Source: Balneolaceae bacterium | GTDB taxonomy: Bacteria; Bacteroidota; Rhodothermia; Balneolales; Balneolaceae | Assembly: GCA_009711805.1 (NCBI GenBank) | Contig: VEMX01000052.1 | Span: 44,467 to 108,466, forward strand | Length of the DNA: 64,000 nt | Direction of reading: 5' to 3' | Shown: in pieces, positions 29,001 through 37,602 of the stretch | How positions within the stretch are numbered: position 1 is the first letter of the stretch | Layout of the letters: each line of letters begins with the position of its first letter | Notes under the pieces: generated by a model | What the model was told of the DNA's origin: nothing | What the model saw: the letters and a program-made list of their open reading frames with translations, nothing else | Databases searched by the model: none | Made by a program: the position numbers and the translations under genes

Positions 29001-30182
29001 CTAACTACCAGCCTTGAAAACAATACTCACGGGGGTAGGTACCTGTAGTGTGGTTCCGGTATAAGTCAGTTCTCCGGTGTCAGTGTCGATGTCATACACA
29101 GTGATGGTATCCGAGTTTTGGTTAGCTGCGTAGAGGCGTTTACCTTCGGGGCCAATGGCAAAATTCCGTGGAAACTCGCCTCGGGTTGAGGTATAAGAGA
29201 TAAAACTGAGCTCTCCGCTTTTTTCATTAATTCGGTAACCGACAATACTGTCATGTCCCCGGTTCGAGCCATATATAAACTTGCCATTGGGGTGCACATG
29301 AATATCTGCGGTTGCACTAAATTCTGTAAAATCGGCCGGCAGGGTGGTGACAGATTCAATTTCGTCCAGGCTTCCGGTTTTAGCATCATAAGAATAGGCA
29401 GTAATCGTGTTGTTTAACTCATTGATGGCCCAGGCATATTCTCTGGAAGGGTGAAAGCCCATATGGCGGGGACCTGCTCCGGGAGCTGTAGTAGTGAATA
29501 CATCTTTGGTAGGAGATAATTGCTTTTCATCAAGATCGATTTTGTAGCTCCAGATCTTATCGCTGCCCAGATCAGGGATATACAAATATTTGTTATCCGG
29601 ACTTACTTTTGCCATATGTACATGCGACGATTCCTGGCGAGCATGAGGACCGGTTCCCTCATGAGTGAGCTGTTGTACGGCTTCAAGCGTACCGTCATTA
29701 AGGCGTTCATAGACCATAACTACACCTCCCACATAATTAGCGGTGAATACCAACGATCCCGTTTGGTCGATAGAAATGTGCGCTGGTGCCAGTGTTCGGC
29801 TGGGCTTCCGGTCTATTTCAATAAGCGAATCCTGATTCGTAATTTTATAGGCGACAACATAACCGGTTGTATCGCCATCTTTACCTGAGAGTTCGCTAAC
29901 CGAGTAAAGATAGTTTCCATCCGGCGAAAGAGTGATAAACGTTGGGTTCGTAATGCCATCTCCGGCTAATTGAGCAGAACTGGCTTCAAGGTCTCCATCC
30001 TCAAAATGCAGCGTGTAGATACCTTCTCCCTGTCCGTCAACATGTCCTTCTGTTTCGGTATAGGTGCCTACAAACATGACAGGTTCAGAGGCGGTGAGGG
30101 TAGTTTTGGAAGTTTTTGATTCAGTATTACATGAGCATAGAAAAAGCAGTATTGCAAATGCAGTTAAACAGAGTGATTTCAT
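29001..30182 (-). CDS. Lactonase-family seven-bladed beta-propeller lipoprotein
   Basis: 393 residues from the ATG at 30182, which opens a lipoprotein signal (FAILLFLCSCN); the frame extends upstream to 30293 but without sense. The body is a repeated propeller of the 6-phosphogluconolactonase/YbhE type: FVGTYTETEGHVDGQGEGIY, NPTFITLSPDGNYLYSVSE, HVHMAKVSPDNKYLYIPDLG, GPRHMGFHPSREYAWAINE. The family covers 6-phosphogluconolactonases and muconate cycloisomerase-like enzymes; a lipoprotein cannot act on cytoplasmic 6-phosphogluconolactone, so its substrate is unknown. Upstream neighbour is a di-heme cytochrome on the same strand. Confidence 0.88.
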   Translation of the reverse strand: MKSLCLTAFAILLFLCSCNTESKTSKTTLTASEPVMFVGTYTETEGHVDGQGEGIYTLHFEDGDLEASSAQLAGDGITNPTFITLSPDGNYLYSVSELSGKDGDTTGYVVAYKITNQDSLIEIDRKPSRTLAPAHISIDQTGSLVFTANYVGGVVMVYERLNDGTLEAVQQLTHEGTGPHARQESSHVHMAKVSPDNKYLYIPDLGSDKIWSYKIDLDEKQLSPTKDVFTTTAPGAGPRHMGFHPSREYAWAINELNNTITAYSYDAKTGSLDEIESVTTLPADFTEFSATADIHVHPNGKFIYGSNRGHDSIVGYRINEKSGELSFISYTSTRGEFPRNFAIGPEGKRLYAANQNSDTITVYDIDTDTGELTYTGTTLQVPTPVSIVFKAGS

Positions 30183-30209
30183 TGGTTTCAGCTGAGTGAG
30201 TGTGAGTTG

Positions 30210-30237
30210 AAAAAAAAGGGACCGAAGCCCCTTTTCA
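30210..30237 (-). terminator. Terminator between the di-heme cytochrome and the lactonase gene
   Basis: On the minus strand, GAAAAGGGG-CTTCGG-TCCCTTTTTTTT: a compact stem closed by a CTTCGG tetraloop with a T-run, just after the cytochrome stop. The two genes are probably separate transcripts. Confidence 0.7.
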
Positions 30238-30243
30238 AAATAA

Positions 30244-31227
30244 TTATTCTTCAACCGGAGTAAAATGAGTAACAGCATTTTTTTTAGGCTCAACTGTTTG
30301 CAGGTAAGCGTAAATGGCGGAGAGTTCTTCCTGGCTCATCCTGGAATACATCCGCCAGGGCATGGCAGTATTAAATTCGCCTTTTTCCACTTTGTGAAAT
30401 ACAAAGGAAGAGTCGGCGTACTCTTTAAAGCGTTGAATGAATTGTTCCTCCGTCCAGTTTCCAATACCGGTTTTAGGATCGGGGGTGATGTTAGCTGTTC
30501 TGACAATACTATTGTCAATGAGTGGGAATTCATTTCCTCCGGCAAATTCCATTCCCGGTATGGGCGCTCCCTGCTCCATGGTAGTGTGGCAGTCGGCACA
30601 GCTTGCGGCTGTAACCAGGTATTTGCCATAAGCTACTTTATCACCAATATCAGGTTTTTCTGTGAACTCAGCCTTTTGTGGCATAGTGTTGATAATGAAA
30701 TTGACGGGGAATACAGCTTCCGAAAGAGGAACATCATTTTTGACGGGCTCGAGTGAGCGCAGGTAAGCAATCACATCGTATATGTCTTCCTCATCGATCT
30801 GTGCATAGTTGGGGTAGGGCATAATGGGAAACAAGGCATGCCCGTCTTTACTAACCCCGCTGGTTATAGCCCGGAATATTTCACCATCGGTCCAGTCTCC
30901 TAAATGGTAAGGGGTAAGATTAGGGGCATAAAAATTGCCGGGCAAACCTTCTTCCGGACCAAAATGTGTGCCCCCGGCTCCCAGCATGTCATCCTCTATT
31001 GGATGTGCAAACCTGGTTTTATCTATTTTTGAGTGGCAGTGCATACACGCCATCACTTCTGTGGCGAGATGCTGGCCACGTTCAATACGTTCTTTGGTTA
31101 CTTCCACCGTTAAATCCGGGGGTGGCCCTACATTCGGAAGTGCAGTTTTAAGATAAGTTAAGCCAGCTCCAACAACTAAAAGCAATAGCAAAACCACCAC
31201 ACCTAAAATTTTGATGATTTTCCTCAT
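30244..31227 (-). CDS. Membrane-anchored di-heme cytochrome c
   Basis: 327 residues from the ATG at 31227: N-terminal anchor (about 4-27), then two class-I cytochrome domains with CMHCH at 61-65 and CADCH near 212, each followed by the WTDGEIFRAITSG or WTEEQFIQRFKEY pattern and a DIYDVIAYLRSL-like helix. This is the layout of cytochrome subunits of alcohol/aldose dehydrogenase-type systems, but no dehydrogenase gene is adjacent. The frame from 31302 is longer but adds no signal. Confidence 0.87.
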   Translation of the reverse strand: MRKIIKILGVVVLLLLLVVGAGLTYLKTALPNVGPPPDLTVEVTKERIERGQHLATEVMACMHCHSKIDKTRFAHPIEDDMLGAGGTHFGPEEGLPGNFYAPNLTPYHLGDWTDGEIFRAITSGVSKDGHALFPIMPYPNYAQIDEEDIYDVIAYLRSLEPVKNDVPLSEAVFPVNFIINTMPQKAEFTEKPDIGDKVAYGKYLVTAASCADCHTTMEQGAPIPGMEFAGGNEFPLIDNSIVRTANITPDPKTGIGNWTEEQFIQRFKEYADSSFVFHKVEKGEFNTAMPWRMYSRMSQEELSAIYAYLQTVEPKKNAVTHFTPVEE

Positions 31228-31443
31228 AGTAATATAGATTAGTTTAGTGAGGTGCCTCATAACCCATTTTTTAGAAGGGCACCCCATAGTTAGTTGGCAC
31301 AATGTGTGTAAATATGCCGTAAAAATCTAATAGCATGCCCGTTTATCGGTTAGAAGTACCATTTAGAGAACCTACGAGCGTCCGCAGGTCCCCGTAGCGT
31401 TCGGCTTTCCAGCGAGAATCCCGTAACGCTCCCCCTCAGATCT

Positions 31444-31510
31444 CTTAAGTCTTACAGTGAGCCTCGAAACTATTATTCGAAAACAAATGCAGAACGAGCG
31501 CTGACTTAAG
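31444..31510 (-). repeat. 67-bp CTTAAG-ended palindromic element, copy 1
   Basis: Ends CTTAAGTCTTACAGTGAG and GAGCGCTGACTTAAG; inverted relative to copies 2 and 3. The interior is not conserved. Confidence 0.65.
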
Positions 31511-31701
31511 AGTCGCTATGGCCGCCTTGTTCACCCTACATTGCCCCAGCCAGGGAGATCGCGGGTCTGGGCCCGCGATGACTTGTTGTTTTCCCGCACG
31601 CAGTCCCGAATACTCGGGAGAGATGCGGGATTTCCCTGATTCAATATCCCAAACTGCTTCGGGAGATACCTGGTCTGGGCCAGGGATGATTTGCATGGGT
31701 T

Positions 31702-31765
31702 GGAAGTCGGAGACTTCCTGAGCATCAACTTTCCAGTCTCCGCTTCGCTAAAGACTGAAAAGATC
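31702..31765 (+). repeat. 64-bp dispersed repeat, copy 1
   Basis: GGAAGTCGGAGACTTCCTG ... CTAAAGACTGAAAAGATC; similar to the reverse complement of 39567-39629. Confidence 0.55.
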
Positions 31766-31858
31766 TTTTGGGATCACTACTGGAGAAAGGGGAACAGCTT
31801 ACAGGAAGCGGTCCAAAAAGTCTTTTCTATTTTTCAATAACTTAAATTATTTAGGTAG

Positions 31859-31890
31859 AAACCTCCAAGGTTTTTAAAACCTTGGAGGTC
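31859..31890. repeat. ACCTCCAAGGTTTT palindrome
   Basis: AAACCTCCAAGGTTTT / AAAACCTTGGAGGT forms a near-perfect 14-bp hairpin. Split copies of the same motif lie at 49226-49296. Confidence 0.7.
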
Positions 31891-31922
31891 TTGCCTATAA
31901 AAAAGAATATACCCTCAGATCT

Positions 31923-31990
31923 CTTAAGTCAGCGCTCGACTGGTTTCGTTCTCTGTAATAAAACCTCCGATACTCGCTGTAAGACTTAAG
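31923..31990 (+). repeat. 67-bp CTTAAG-ended palindromic element, copy 2
   Basis: CTTAAGTCAGCGCTCG ... CTCGCTGTAAGACTTAAG. The flanks ACCCTCAGATCT and GTAGCCTTAGGGT extend the inverted symmetry outward. Confidence 0.65.
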
Positions 31991-32077
31991 GTAGCCTTAG
32001 GGTACATCTTTTCAATGAGAAAATAATTAAACAGCTAATATTGAATTTTACATTTATATGTATATATATATTATCGT

Positions 32078-32707
32078 ATGTTTAAAACTAAGATAAAATT
32101 TTTTAGAGTTCTAATAATTTTATGCAGCTTAATTGCTTCTACAATATTATTGTATTTAGCTTATGCTAATTTTACGGTAGTATCTGATAAGTCTAATGCA
32201 GTGCTTACCTTTAAAGTTGATACCACAAATACTAAAATAGATTTGGGCTATTTCAATGATGATTATAATCAGAACAATATTATAGCAATAGGAGTAATTG
32301 GTTCACAAACATGTGCAAGTTGTGTCACGGAGTTGTTAGAATATTCTGATCAGATAAATAAAACGAATGAGCAATTCTTTGATTCAGATAAAGTCGCAAT
32401 ATACTTTGCTGTAATCGGAACTGATAGTGTAAGTGCTTACAGGTTTGAAAAGTCCTATGACTTAATAGGGAGAACAATTTTTGTGGATTTTGATTCTAAA
32501 CTTGGACAAACACTTTATCAATGGGAAAAAGATAAATATCTCAGTCAATGGGTTTTTGTTAATAATTCAAATTCAACTATAACAAGTAGAATATCTGTTT
32601 TAAGCAGGTTAACGCCGTTACTACCTAAGAAAAGTTTAGTAGAAATGGCTGTTTTTTCTAAAAATTTAATAGAGAGGTATAATTTATGTTCAAATCAAAA
32701 CTTATAA
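32078..32707 (+). CDS. Membrane-anchored thioredoxin-fold protein with CASC motif
   Basis: 209 residues: one N-terminal membrane segment (about 10-30), then a periplasmic domain whose GSQTCASCVTELLEY (C79, C82) sits where TlpA/AhpC-type proteins carry the redox CxxC, followed by a VAIYFAVIGTDS strand and a probable cis-Pro region near the end. Sequence is AT-rich relative to its neighbours. The last 22 bases overlap the start of the Cys-rich peptide gene, so the two are translationally coupled. A role in forming or breaking the peptide's disulfides is inference; no specific family name is secure. Confidence 0.7.
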   Translation: MFKTKIKFFRVLIILCSLIASTILLYLAYANFTVVSDKSNAVLTFKVDTTNTKIDLGYFNDDYNQNNIIAIGVIGSQTCASCVTELLEYSDQINKTNEQFFDSDKVAIYFAVIGTDSVSAYRFEKSYDLIGRTIFVDFDSKLGQTLYQWEKDKYLSQWVFVNNSNSTITSRISVLSRLTPLLPKKSLVEMAVFSKNLIERYNLCSNQNL

Positions 32708-32934
32708 CATTCTTCTCAATGCTTATTTTAGTTTTATCTACGGGCATTTTTGTCTTTAGTAAAGCTTTTGCTGGCCCTCATACATGTCCGATTTGCGCAG
32801 GGCAATCATCTCCTGTTCAAGACCAAGATTGTGAAGAAGTAAATCTTGGTGGTAAAGCATGGTGTTATGAGACATATACTGGCGATTGTAGTGAATCATC
32901 TACTGACTGTAGTGATCTACCCGATCCAGACTAA
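32686..32934 (+). CDS. Secreted six-cysteine peptide
   Basis: 82 residues: signal peptide of about 29 residues (hydrophobic core, cleavage after AFA) and a mature peptide of about 53 residues starting GPHTCPICAG. It holds six Cys (CPIC, DCEE, WCYE, DCSE, DCSD) and an acidic end. A GAGAGG ribosome site lies upstream. Similar short secreted peptides next to six-bladed propeller lipoproteins are known in Bacteroidetes (the NVEALA group), but the NVEALA motif itself is absent. Function unknown. Confidence 0.7.
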   Translation: MFKSKLITFFSMLILVLSTGIFVFSKAFAGPHTCPICAGQSSPVQDQDCEEVNLGGKAWCYETYTGDCSESSTDCSDLPDPD

Positions 32935-32957
32935 TTTCGTGAAACGTATACTTATCA

Positions 32958-32990
32958 AGCCCGGTATTTTCTGTCATTTTACCGGGCTGT
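32958..32990 (+). terminator. Attenuator-like hairpin after the Cys-rich peptide gene
   Basis: 9-bp stem AGCCCGGTA / TACCGGGCT, then GTTATTTTATT. The weak T-tail may let some transcription through to the propeller gene 24 bp later. Confidence 0.65.
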
Positions 32991-33013
32991 TATTTTATTA
33001 AAGAGGTACTAAA

Positions 33014-34180
33014 ATGAAATACTATCTATACTTAGCCGCCCTTTTTATTATTACTGTTGTTATGAGTTGTGGTAAACCACAAGAACAATCTGAGTGGAAG
33101 GAAATTAACCTCAAACTCAACACAGTCTTAACTCTTCCTGATAGTATCCATCAACAGGGTTCTGAAGTTTTTTTCCATCATCCGGATTATGTGGTCACTA
33201 ATGAAAAAGGAAATATTATAGTAGCTGATCGAGCTCGTAATGAACTTCTCGTTTTTAATAAGGATGGTGAATTTATAGATACGATTGGCCAAAGGGGACG
33301 CGGGCCGGGGGAATTCCTAAAAATAAAAGGAATGACCATTAATGAATCTGGAGAAATACTTGTATTTGATAGCTCATCACAAATGATCAAGAAATTTACT
33401 TCCAGCGGTGATTATGTTACTTCCCATAATTTGCAAACTGCTACCGTTGATATAGAATTTGAGCATTGGAAACACAACAACATATTGTTTTACCTAAAGG
33501 ATTTACCCGCTGATTCAGATCCAAATTATATGTTACATGCTTATTCTCCCTCATTTCAATTGATCGGAGAAGATATATCATATCGGGAGTTGGAATTTAT
33601 GGATCAGGATCTGTTAGTGAGTTATGTTGCATCAACTGGGAATAGTCATTTCATCCAGAATGACACGCTCTATTTTGCACCTACTCTTTATAATGGACTA
33701 ATTTATCAGTATGAAATTAAACAGGACGCTAATCAGCAAATCACACTCCGGTTAAAGAATAAAACCCAAGGGCACACTTTTATAAAAAAACCGGCCGAGA
33801 GATTTAATGGAGAAAACCTTCCTTATGCTGATGCAACCATTACAATGGCGAGTGGAAGAAAGCTTCAAACCCTCCTGTATAATCAATCTAAGGGCTTGTA
33901 CCAATTAAATAATGGAGTCATTGTGCATTTCACCTACATAGAAAAAGAAGAACCTCGCAAAAGAGTATTCGGAGTTGAGGTGTACGACAAAACTATGAAG
34001 CCAATTGGATATGCACCTTTCAAAGAGATCTTCTATGATCCGGATCGATCAAATATGTTATCCTGGAATGTAATTTGGAAGGATGCCGAGGATCGTTTTT
34101 ACATTGTAGATAAAGATTCTGATGGGCCACCGGCTATACGTGTTGTTACTTTGGAGGGACTTGAGGAGTACATTAACTAA
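33014..34180 (+). CDS. Six-bladed beta-propeller lipoprotein
   Basis: 388 residues: lipoprotein signal ending VVMSCGKP, then NHL/TolB-like blades, the clearest being GNIIVADRARNELLVFNKDGEFIDTI followed by GQRGRGPGEF. This matches the 6-bladed beta-propeller (BF1528-like) lipoproteins common in Bacteroidetes-Balneolota. Ribosome site AAGAGG 8 nt upstream of the ATG. Third gene of the trio with the thioredoxin-like protein and the Cys-rich peptide; its role may be binding or sensing, unproven. Confidence 0.85.
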   Translation: MKYYLYLAALFIITVVMSCGKPQEQSEWKEINLKLNTVLTLPDSIHQQGSEVFFHHPDYVVTNEKGNIIVADRARNELLVFNKDGEFIDTIGQRGRGPGEFLKIKGMTINESGEILVFDSSSQMIKKFTSSGDYVTSHNLQTATVDIEFEHWKHNNILFYLKDLPADSDPNYMLHAYSPSFQLIGEDISYRELEFMDQDLLVSYVASTGNSHFIQNDTLYFAPTLYNGLIYQYEIKQDANQQITLRLKNKTQGHTFIKKPAERFNGENLPYADATITMASGRKLQTLLYNQSKGLYQLNNGVIVHFTYIEKEEPRKRVFGVEVYDKTMKPIGYAPFKEIFYDPDRSNMLSWNVIWKDAEDRFYIVDKDSDGPPAIRVVTLEGLEEYIN

Positions 34181-34247
34181 ATCCTACAGTGAAGTACATT
34201 TTTTGCTCAATCACACCCATCACGAATCTACCACTAATCAGCCACCT

Positions 34248-34892
34248 TCACCTCCTAAAAACAATAATCCTGCCATTCATCTTCAGCTCGGAAAACCTCA
34301 GCTCGTTCTTAATCCACTCAAAAGCATCAGGGTGATAGAAAATAGTATGGGTCTCATCATTTTTGTAGTACCAGTTGGAAAAGTCTACCTGCTGGGTATA
34401 GGGATCGGTTTTGCAGATGAGGCGTCCCCCCGGCTTTAGTAAGTTCTTTAGTTTCTGGAATTCTTGCCTGGGGTGATGGAAGTGTTCAATAACTTCGCAG
34501 GCCACAATGTAGTGATAGGTGTTATTGAGGACCTGCGGTGTGGGATCAAAGTAAGGATCATAAGTTGTAACAGAATAGCCTTGTTTTTTAAGGAGGTGTG
34601 CGATGACAGGACCAGGTCCACAGCCATAGTCCAATCCGATTTCCTCTTTGGCATACAAGCCGGTTACCTTATCTACCACAGGCTGCACAAATTTTTGATA
34701 GCCCGGATCGTGGATATCATTGTTATGGCTCTCATAACGTTCTTTCTCATTCTGTTGGCTGATGTAATCGTCCCGGTGAAGCAGCACCGACTTACACTGC
34801 GTGCACTGATGATAGGTTCGTCTGTAGTTTTCATCAATAAAGAAAAAGACAGTGCCCGAATTGCAGAGCGTACACTTCATAGATACATACAT
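34248..34892 (-). CDS. SAM-dependent methyltransferase with N-terminal zinc ribbon
   Basis: 214 residues. N-terminus CTLCN ... CTQCK looks like a four-Cys zinc ribbon. Class I methyltransferase core follows: motif I LDYGCGPGPVIAHLL, acidic TYDPYFDP, and motif IV-V VACEVIEHFHHPRQE with LKPGGRLICKTD. The Methyltransf_23 type, substrate unknown. Ends 67 bp from the convergent propeller gene. Confidence 0.88.
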   Translation of the reverse strand: MYVSMKCTLCNSGTVFFFIDENYRRTYHQCTQCKSVLLHRDDYISQQNEKERYESHNNDIHDPGYQKFVQPVVDKVTGLYAKEEIGLDYGCGPGPVIAHLLKKQGYSVTTYDPYFDPTPQVLNNTYHYIVACEVIEHFHHPRQEFQKLKNLLKPGGRLICKTDPYTQQVDFSNWYYKNDETHTIFYHPDAFEWIKNELRFSELKMNGRIIVFRR

Positions 34893-35061
34893 TTAAACAT
34901 TGATAAAGAGAATTTATGACGAGAACGAATATTCGGCAGGCATCAGGATACAAGATTACTGTTTTGATGTCCAGTTGTTTTTGAGCAATTGAAGGGAAAG
35001 ACAAAGAGTATTGAAGGGATTAGATAATAAATGATATCTTAGGCTTAAAAGAATTCAGCCT

Positions 35062-36621
35062 ATGAAAAAAGAGTTTCAGCTAAGAGTGCCTCCGGAAGTA
35101 GCCGGCGAAGAAGATCAGTTGCTAAAACATGTCGCCCAAAAGGTGAATATTCCGCATGATGATATACGCTACATCCACATACTGAAACGCTCCATTGATG
35201 CCCGGCAGCGTGCGGTAAAGATAAACCTGAAAGTGCAGGTGTATGTAAATGAGGATTTTCAGGAAGAAGAAATCTTGCAGCCCGACTATCCCGATGTGAG
35301 TAATGCAGAGGAAATCCTGATTGTAGGGTCAGGTCCGGCAGGCCTGTTTGCAGCGCTGCATATCATTGAGCTGGGTAAAAAACCTGTAATCCTGGAAAGA
35401 GGAAAAGATGTAAAGGCCCGTATTCAGGATCTGAAAAGCATTAATGTGAAGCATAAAGTGAATGAAGATTCCAACTATTGCTTTGGTGAAGGTGGAGCAG
35501 GCACCTACTCGGATGGTAAATTATACACCCGGTCAAAGAAAAGAGGGGATGTAAACAAGGTTCTGGAATTACTGGTAGCCTTTGGTGCAGTGAAAGATAT
35601 TATGGTGGATGCCCATCCCCATATAGGAACTAATAAACTACCCCCTATTATTGCCAATATGCGGGAGTATATCCGGGAGCGGGGGGGCGAAATTCATTTC
35701 AATACCCGGGTTACGGATTTTATACTGGAGGGTAATCAGATTAAAGGGGTGAAAACACGGGGTGGCTCTTCCCGGAAGGCCGATAAAGTGATTTTGGCTA
35801 CAGGTCATTCGGCGCGCGATATTTTCAGAATGCTTTATCACAGAGGAATTGAAATTGAATTGAAGCCATTGGCAGTAGGAATTCGGGTTGAACATGCACA
35901 GGCACTTATTGACCGCATTCAGTATAGTTGCGGTAACGATCGGGGAGCCTATCTTCCGGCATCTCCCTACAGCATCTCCAAGCAGGTGAATGGGCGTGGC
36001 GTATATTCGTTTTGTATGTGTCCGGGGGGAGTGATAGCTCCTTGCGCTACCAGTCCGGGCGAAATTGTAACCAATGGGTGGTCATCGTCGCGGAGGGCGC
36101 GGCCTACAGCCAACTCTGGTATTGTGGTGGAGTTGAAACCCGAGGACTTTACACCTTTTGAACAAGATGGGCCGTTGGCGGCTATGGAGTTTCAGCATGC
36201 CATAGAAAAGAAAGCCTGGGAGGAAGGAGGAAAAACCCAACGTGCTCCGGCGCAACGCCTGGTGGACTTTGTTCGGGGGCGTTTTTCCGGTAGTTTGCCG
36301 GATACATCGTATGCCCCGGGTATAACTTCAGTTGATTTACGCTCAGTATTACCTGATTTTATATACCAGAATCTGAAGCAGGGGTTCAAAGAATTTGACC
36401 AATCGATGCGTGGCTATCTTACCAACGATGCGGTTGTTCATGCCCCGGAAAGCCGGACATCATCACCGGTTCGCATCCCCAGAAACAGGGAAACGCTGGA
36501 GCACATTCGAATAAACGGACTATACCCTTGCGGAGAGGGAGCTGGTTTTGCCGGTGGTATTGTTTCAGCGGCCATTGACGGGAGAAAATGTGCGGAAGCT
36601 TCAGTACTGAAATCTAAATAA
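35062..36621 (+). CDS. FAD-dependent dehydrogenase of the COG2509 type
   Basis: 519 residues. A short N-terminal domain (about 1-80, RxxPEVA...ILKRSIDARQ) precedes a Rossmann FAD-binding fold with ILIVGSGPAGLFAAL (GxGxxG at 89-94) and ILERG at the end of beta-2. Further family marks are NYCFGEGGAGTYSDGKLYTR, the ATGHSARD loop and the late GLYPCGEGAGFAGGIVSAA. Widespread but uncharacterised flavoproteins. Starts a two-gene unit with the downstream monooxygenase-fold gene (28 bp gap). Confidence 0.92.
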   Translation: MKKEFQLRVPPEVAGEEDQLLKHVAQKVNIPHDDIRYIHILKRSIDARQRAVKINLKVQVYVNEDFQEEEILQPDYPDVSNAEEILIVGSGPAGLFAALHIIELGKKPVILERGKDVKARIQDLKSINVKHKVNEDSNYCFGEGGAGTYSDGKLYTRSKKRGDVNKVLELLVAFGAVKDIMVDAHPHIGTNKLPPIIANMREYIRERGGEIHFNTRVTDFILEGNQIKGVKTRGGSSRKADKVILATGHSARDIFRMLYHRGIEIELKPLAVGIRVEHAQALIDRIQYSCGNDRGAYLPASPYSISKQVNGRGVYSFCMCPGGVIAPCATSPGEIVTNGWSSSRRARPTANSGIVVELKPEDFTPFEQDGPLAAMEFQHAIEKKAWEEGGKTQRAPAQRLVDFVRGRFSGSLPDTSYAPGITSVDLRSVLPDFIYQNLKQGFKEFDQSMRGYLTNDAVVHAPESRTSSPVRIPRNRETLEHIRINGLYPCGEGAGFAGGIVSAAIDGRKCAEASVLKSK

Positions 36622-36649
36622 CAGAAACGGGAATTTTTACAGAGGAAAT

Positions 36650-36955
36650 ATGAAATACGGATTACAAGGAAGTTTTATAGCTGTTGAAGGACGAGGAGAT
36701 AAACTGGCTTCAGTATTGCTGGAAGCGGCCGGGCTTATGCAGAATGCGGAAGGATGTTTGCATTACATAGTGGGGCAGTATGAGGATGATCCCGACAGGA
36801 TTTATATACATGAGGTGTGGGAGTCGAAAGAACATCATGATCATTCGCTGAACCTGGAAGGGGTAGGGGAATTGATTTCGATGGCGAGACCATTAATAAA
36901 GGATAAGCCAAAGTCTGTCTCGATTAATATTTTGGGTGGAACGGGATTGGATTAG
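36650..36955 (+). CDS. Antibiotic biosynthesis monooxygenase (ABM) domain protein
   Basis: 101 residues, a single dimeric alpha-beta barrel of the ABM/YgiN type: GSFIAVEGRGDKLASVLLEA, AEGCLHYIVGQYEDDPDRIYIHEVWESKEHHDHSL. These small proteins are quinol or related monooxygenases without cofactor. Follows the flavoprotein gene on the same strand. Confidence 0.87.
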   Translation: MKYGLQGSFIAVEGRGDKLASVLLEAAGLMQNAEGCLHYIVGQYEDDPDRIYIHEVWESKEHHDHSLNLEGVGELISMARPLIKDKPKSVSINILGGTGLD

Positions 36956-36956
36956 G

Positions 36957-37020
36957 TTAGCAATTATCAATTAAGAATTATCAATTAAGAATTAGCAATT
37001 ATCAATTATCAATTAGGAAT
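36957..37020 (+). repeat. CAATTA(T/AGAATTA) low-complexity repeat
   Basis: About 64 bp of alternating TATCAATTA and AGAATTA units just upstream of the next gene. AT-rich; it may affect that gene's promoter. Confidence 0.7.
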
Positions 37021-37022
37021 AG

Positions 37023-37500
37023 ATGAGGTCTTGGTGGAAGTTGTTATTGATTGTTTTAGTTGTTGCTGTGCTGCCTTTGAGTTTAAAAGCACAAGCCACC
37101 GGCCTTTGGGAAGTAACTAAAGTTATCGTTGGACAGGAAGAAATGACTCCGGTCGCCAAATGGACCCAAATCAACAAAGACGGAACTTTTGAAACCGGCA
37201 ACGGATGGCTGCAAAATGGTAATGGCACCTGGACTTTTGACTGAACTTGATCCTTCCGGAAGCCGTTTTATGTTTCTGCGATGGGATCATTTGTTTTTTG
37301 ATTTTACATCCGAAGGCAGAGTTTTAGGGATGTGGAGAATTGATGCCCACCGCTCGGCGCTGGATATCCTGTATTACGATGAATCTGAAACCCCGGATTA
37401 CTGGCAGATTTTTTTTGATGGAAAAGAGACGATGATTTGGGTAAAAGAAAAAGAAGGACTAAGGGTTATGTTCAATAGATTGTATGCTTTTCCTCAATAA
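37023..37500 (+). pseudogene. Secreted lipocalin-like protein gene, frameshifted
   Basis: The first frame encodes a signal peptide (VVAVLPLSLKAQ) and ATGLWEVTKVIVGQEEMTPVAKWTQ-type lipocalin start, then stops at 37242-37244 just after NGTWTF. A second frame that overlaps it continues sensibly (LTELDPSGSRFMFLRWDH to LRVMFNRLYAF) to 37500. Removing one base near 37238 joins them into a protein of about 158 residues. Likely a natural frameshift or an assembly error; no slippery site is obvious. Confidence 0.7.
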
Positions 37501-37602
37501 AGGAAGTTCAATAACAATTGGTCAATTTATAATTTTCAATTCTTCGAACTATGAACCTCTAACAGCCTTGAGTATGGATCCGAGAGGCGATAGTTTTAGC
37601 AC

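Larger units (their letters stand above)
31228..32077. other. 850-bp intergenic region built from dispersed repeats
   Basis: No gene I can support. Contains two CTTAAG elements (31444-31510, 31923-31990), the GCGGGTCTGGGCCCGC and CCTGGTCTGGGCCAGG palindromes (31558-31690), a 64-bp repeat (31702-31765) and an ACCTCCAAGGTTTT palindrome (31859-31890). The last 60 bp are strongly AT-rich and lead into the next gene. The two frames at 31445-31728 lie across the repeats and are not coding. Confidence 0.6.

Noticed and set aside
31445..31728. ORFs of 65-83 residues on both strands
   Set aside because: Lie on palindromic repeats; no ribosome site.
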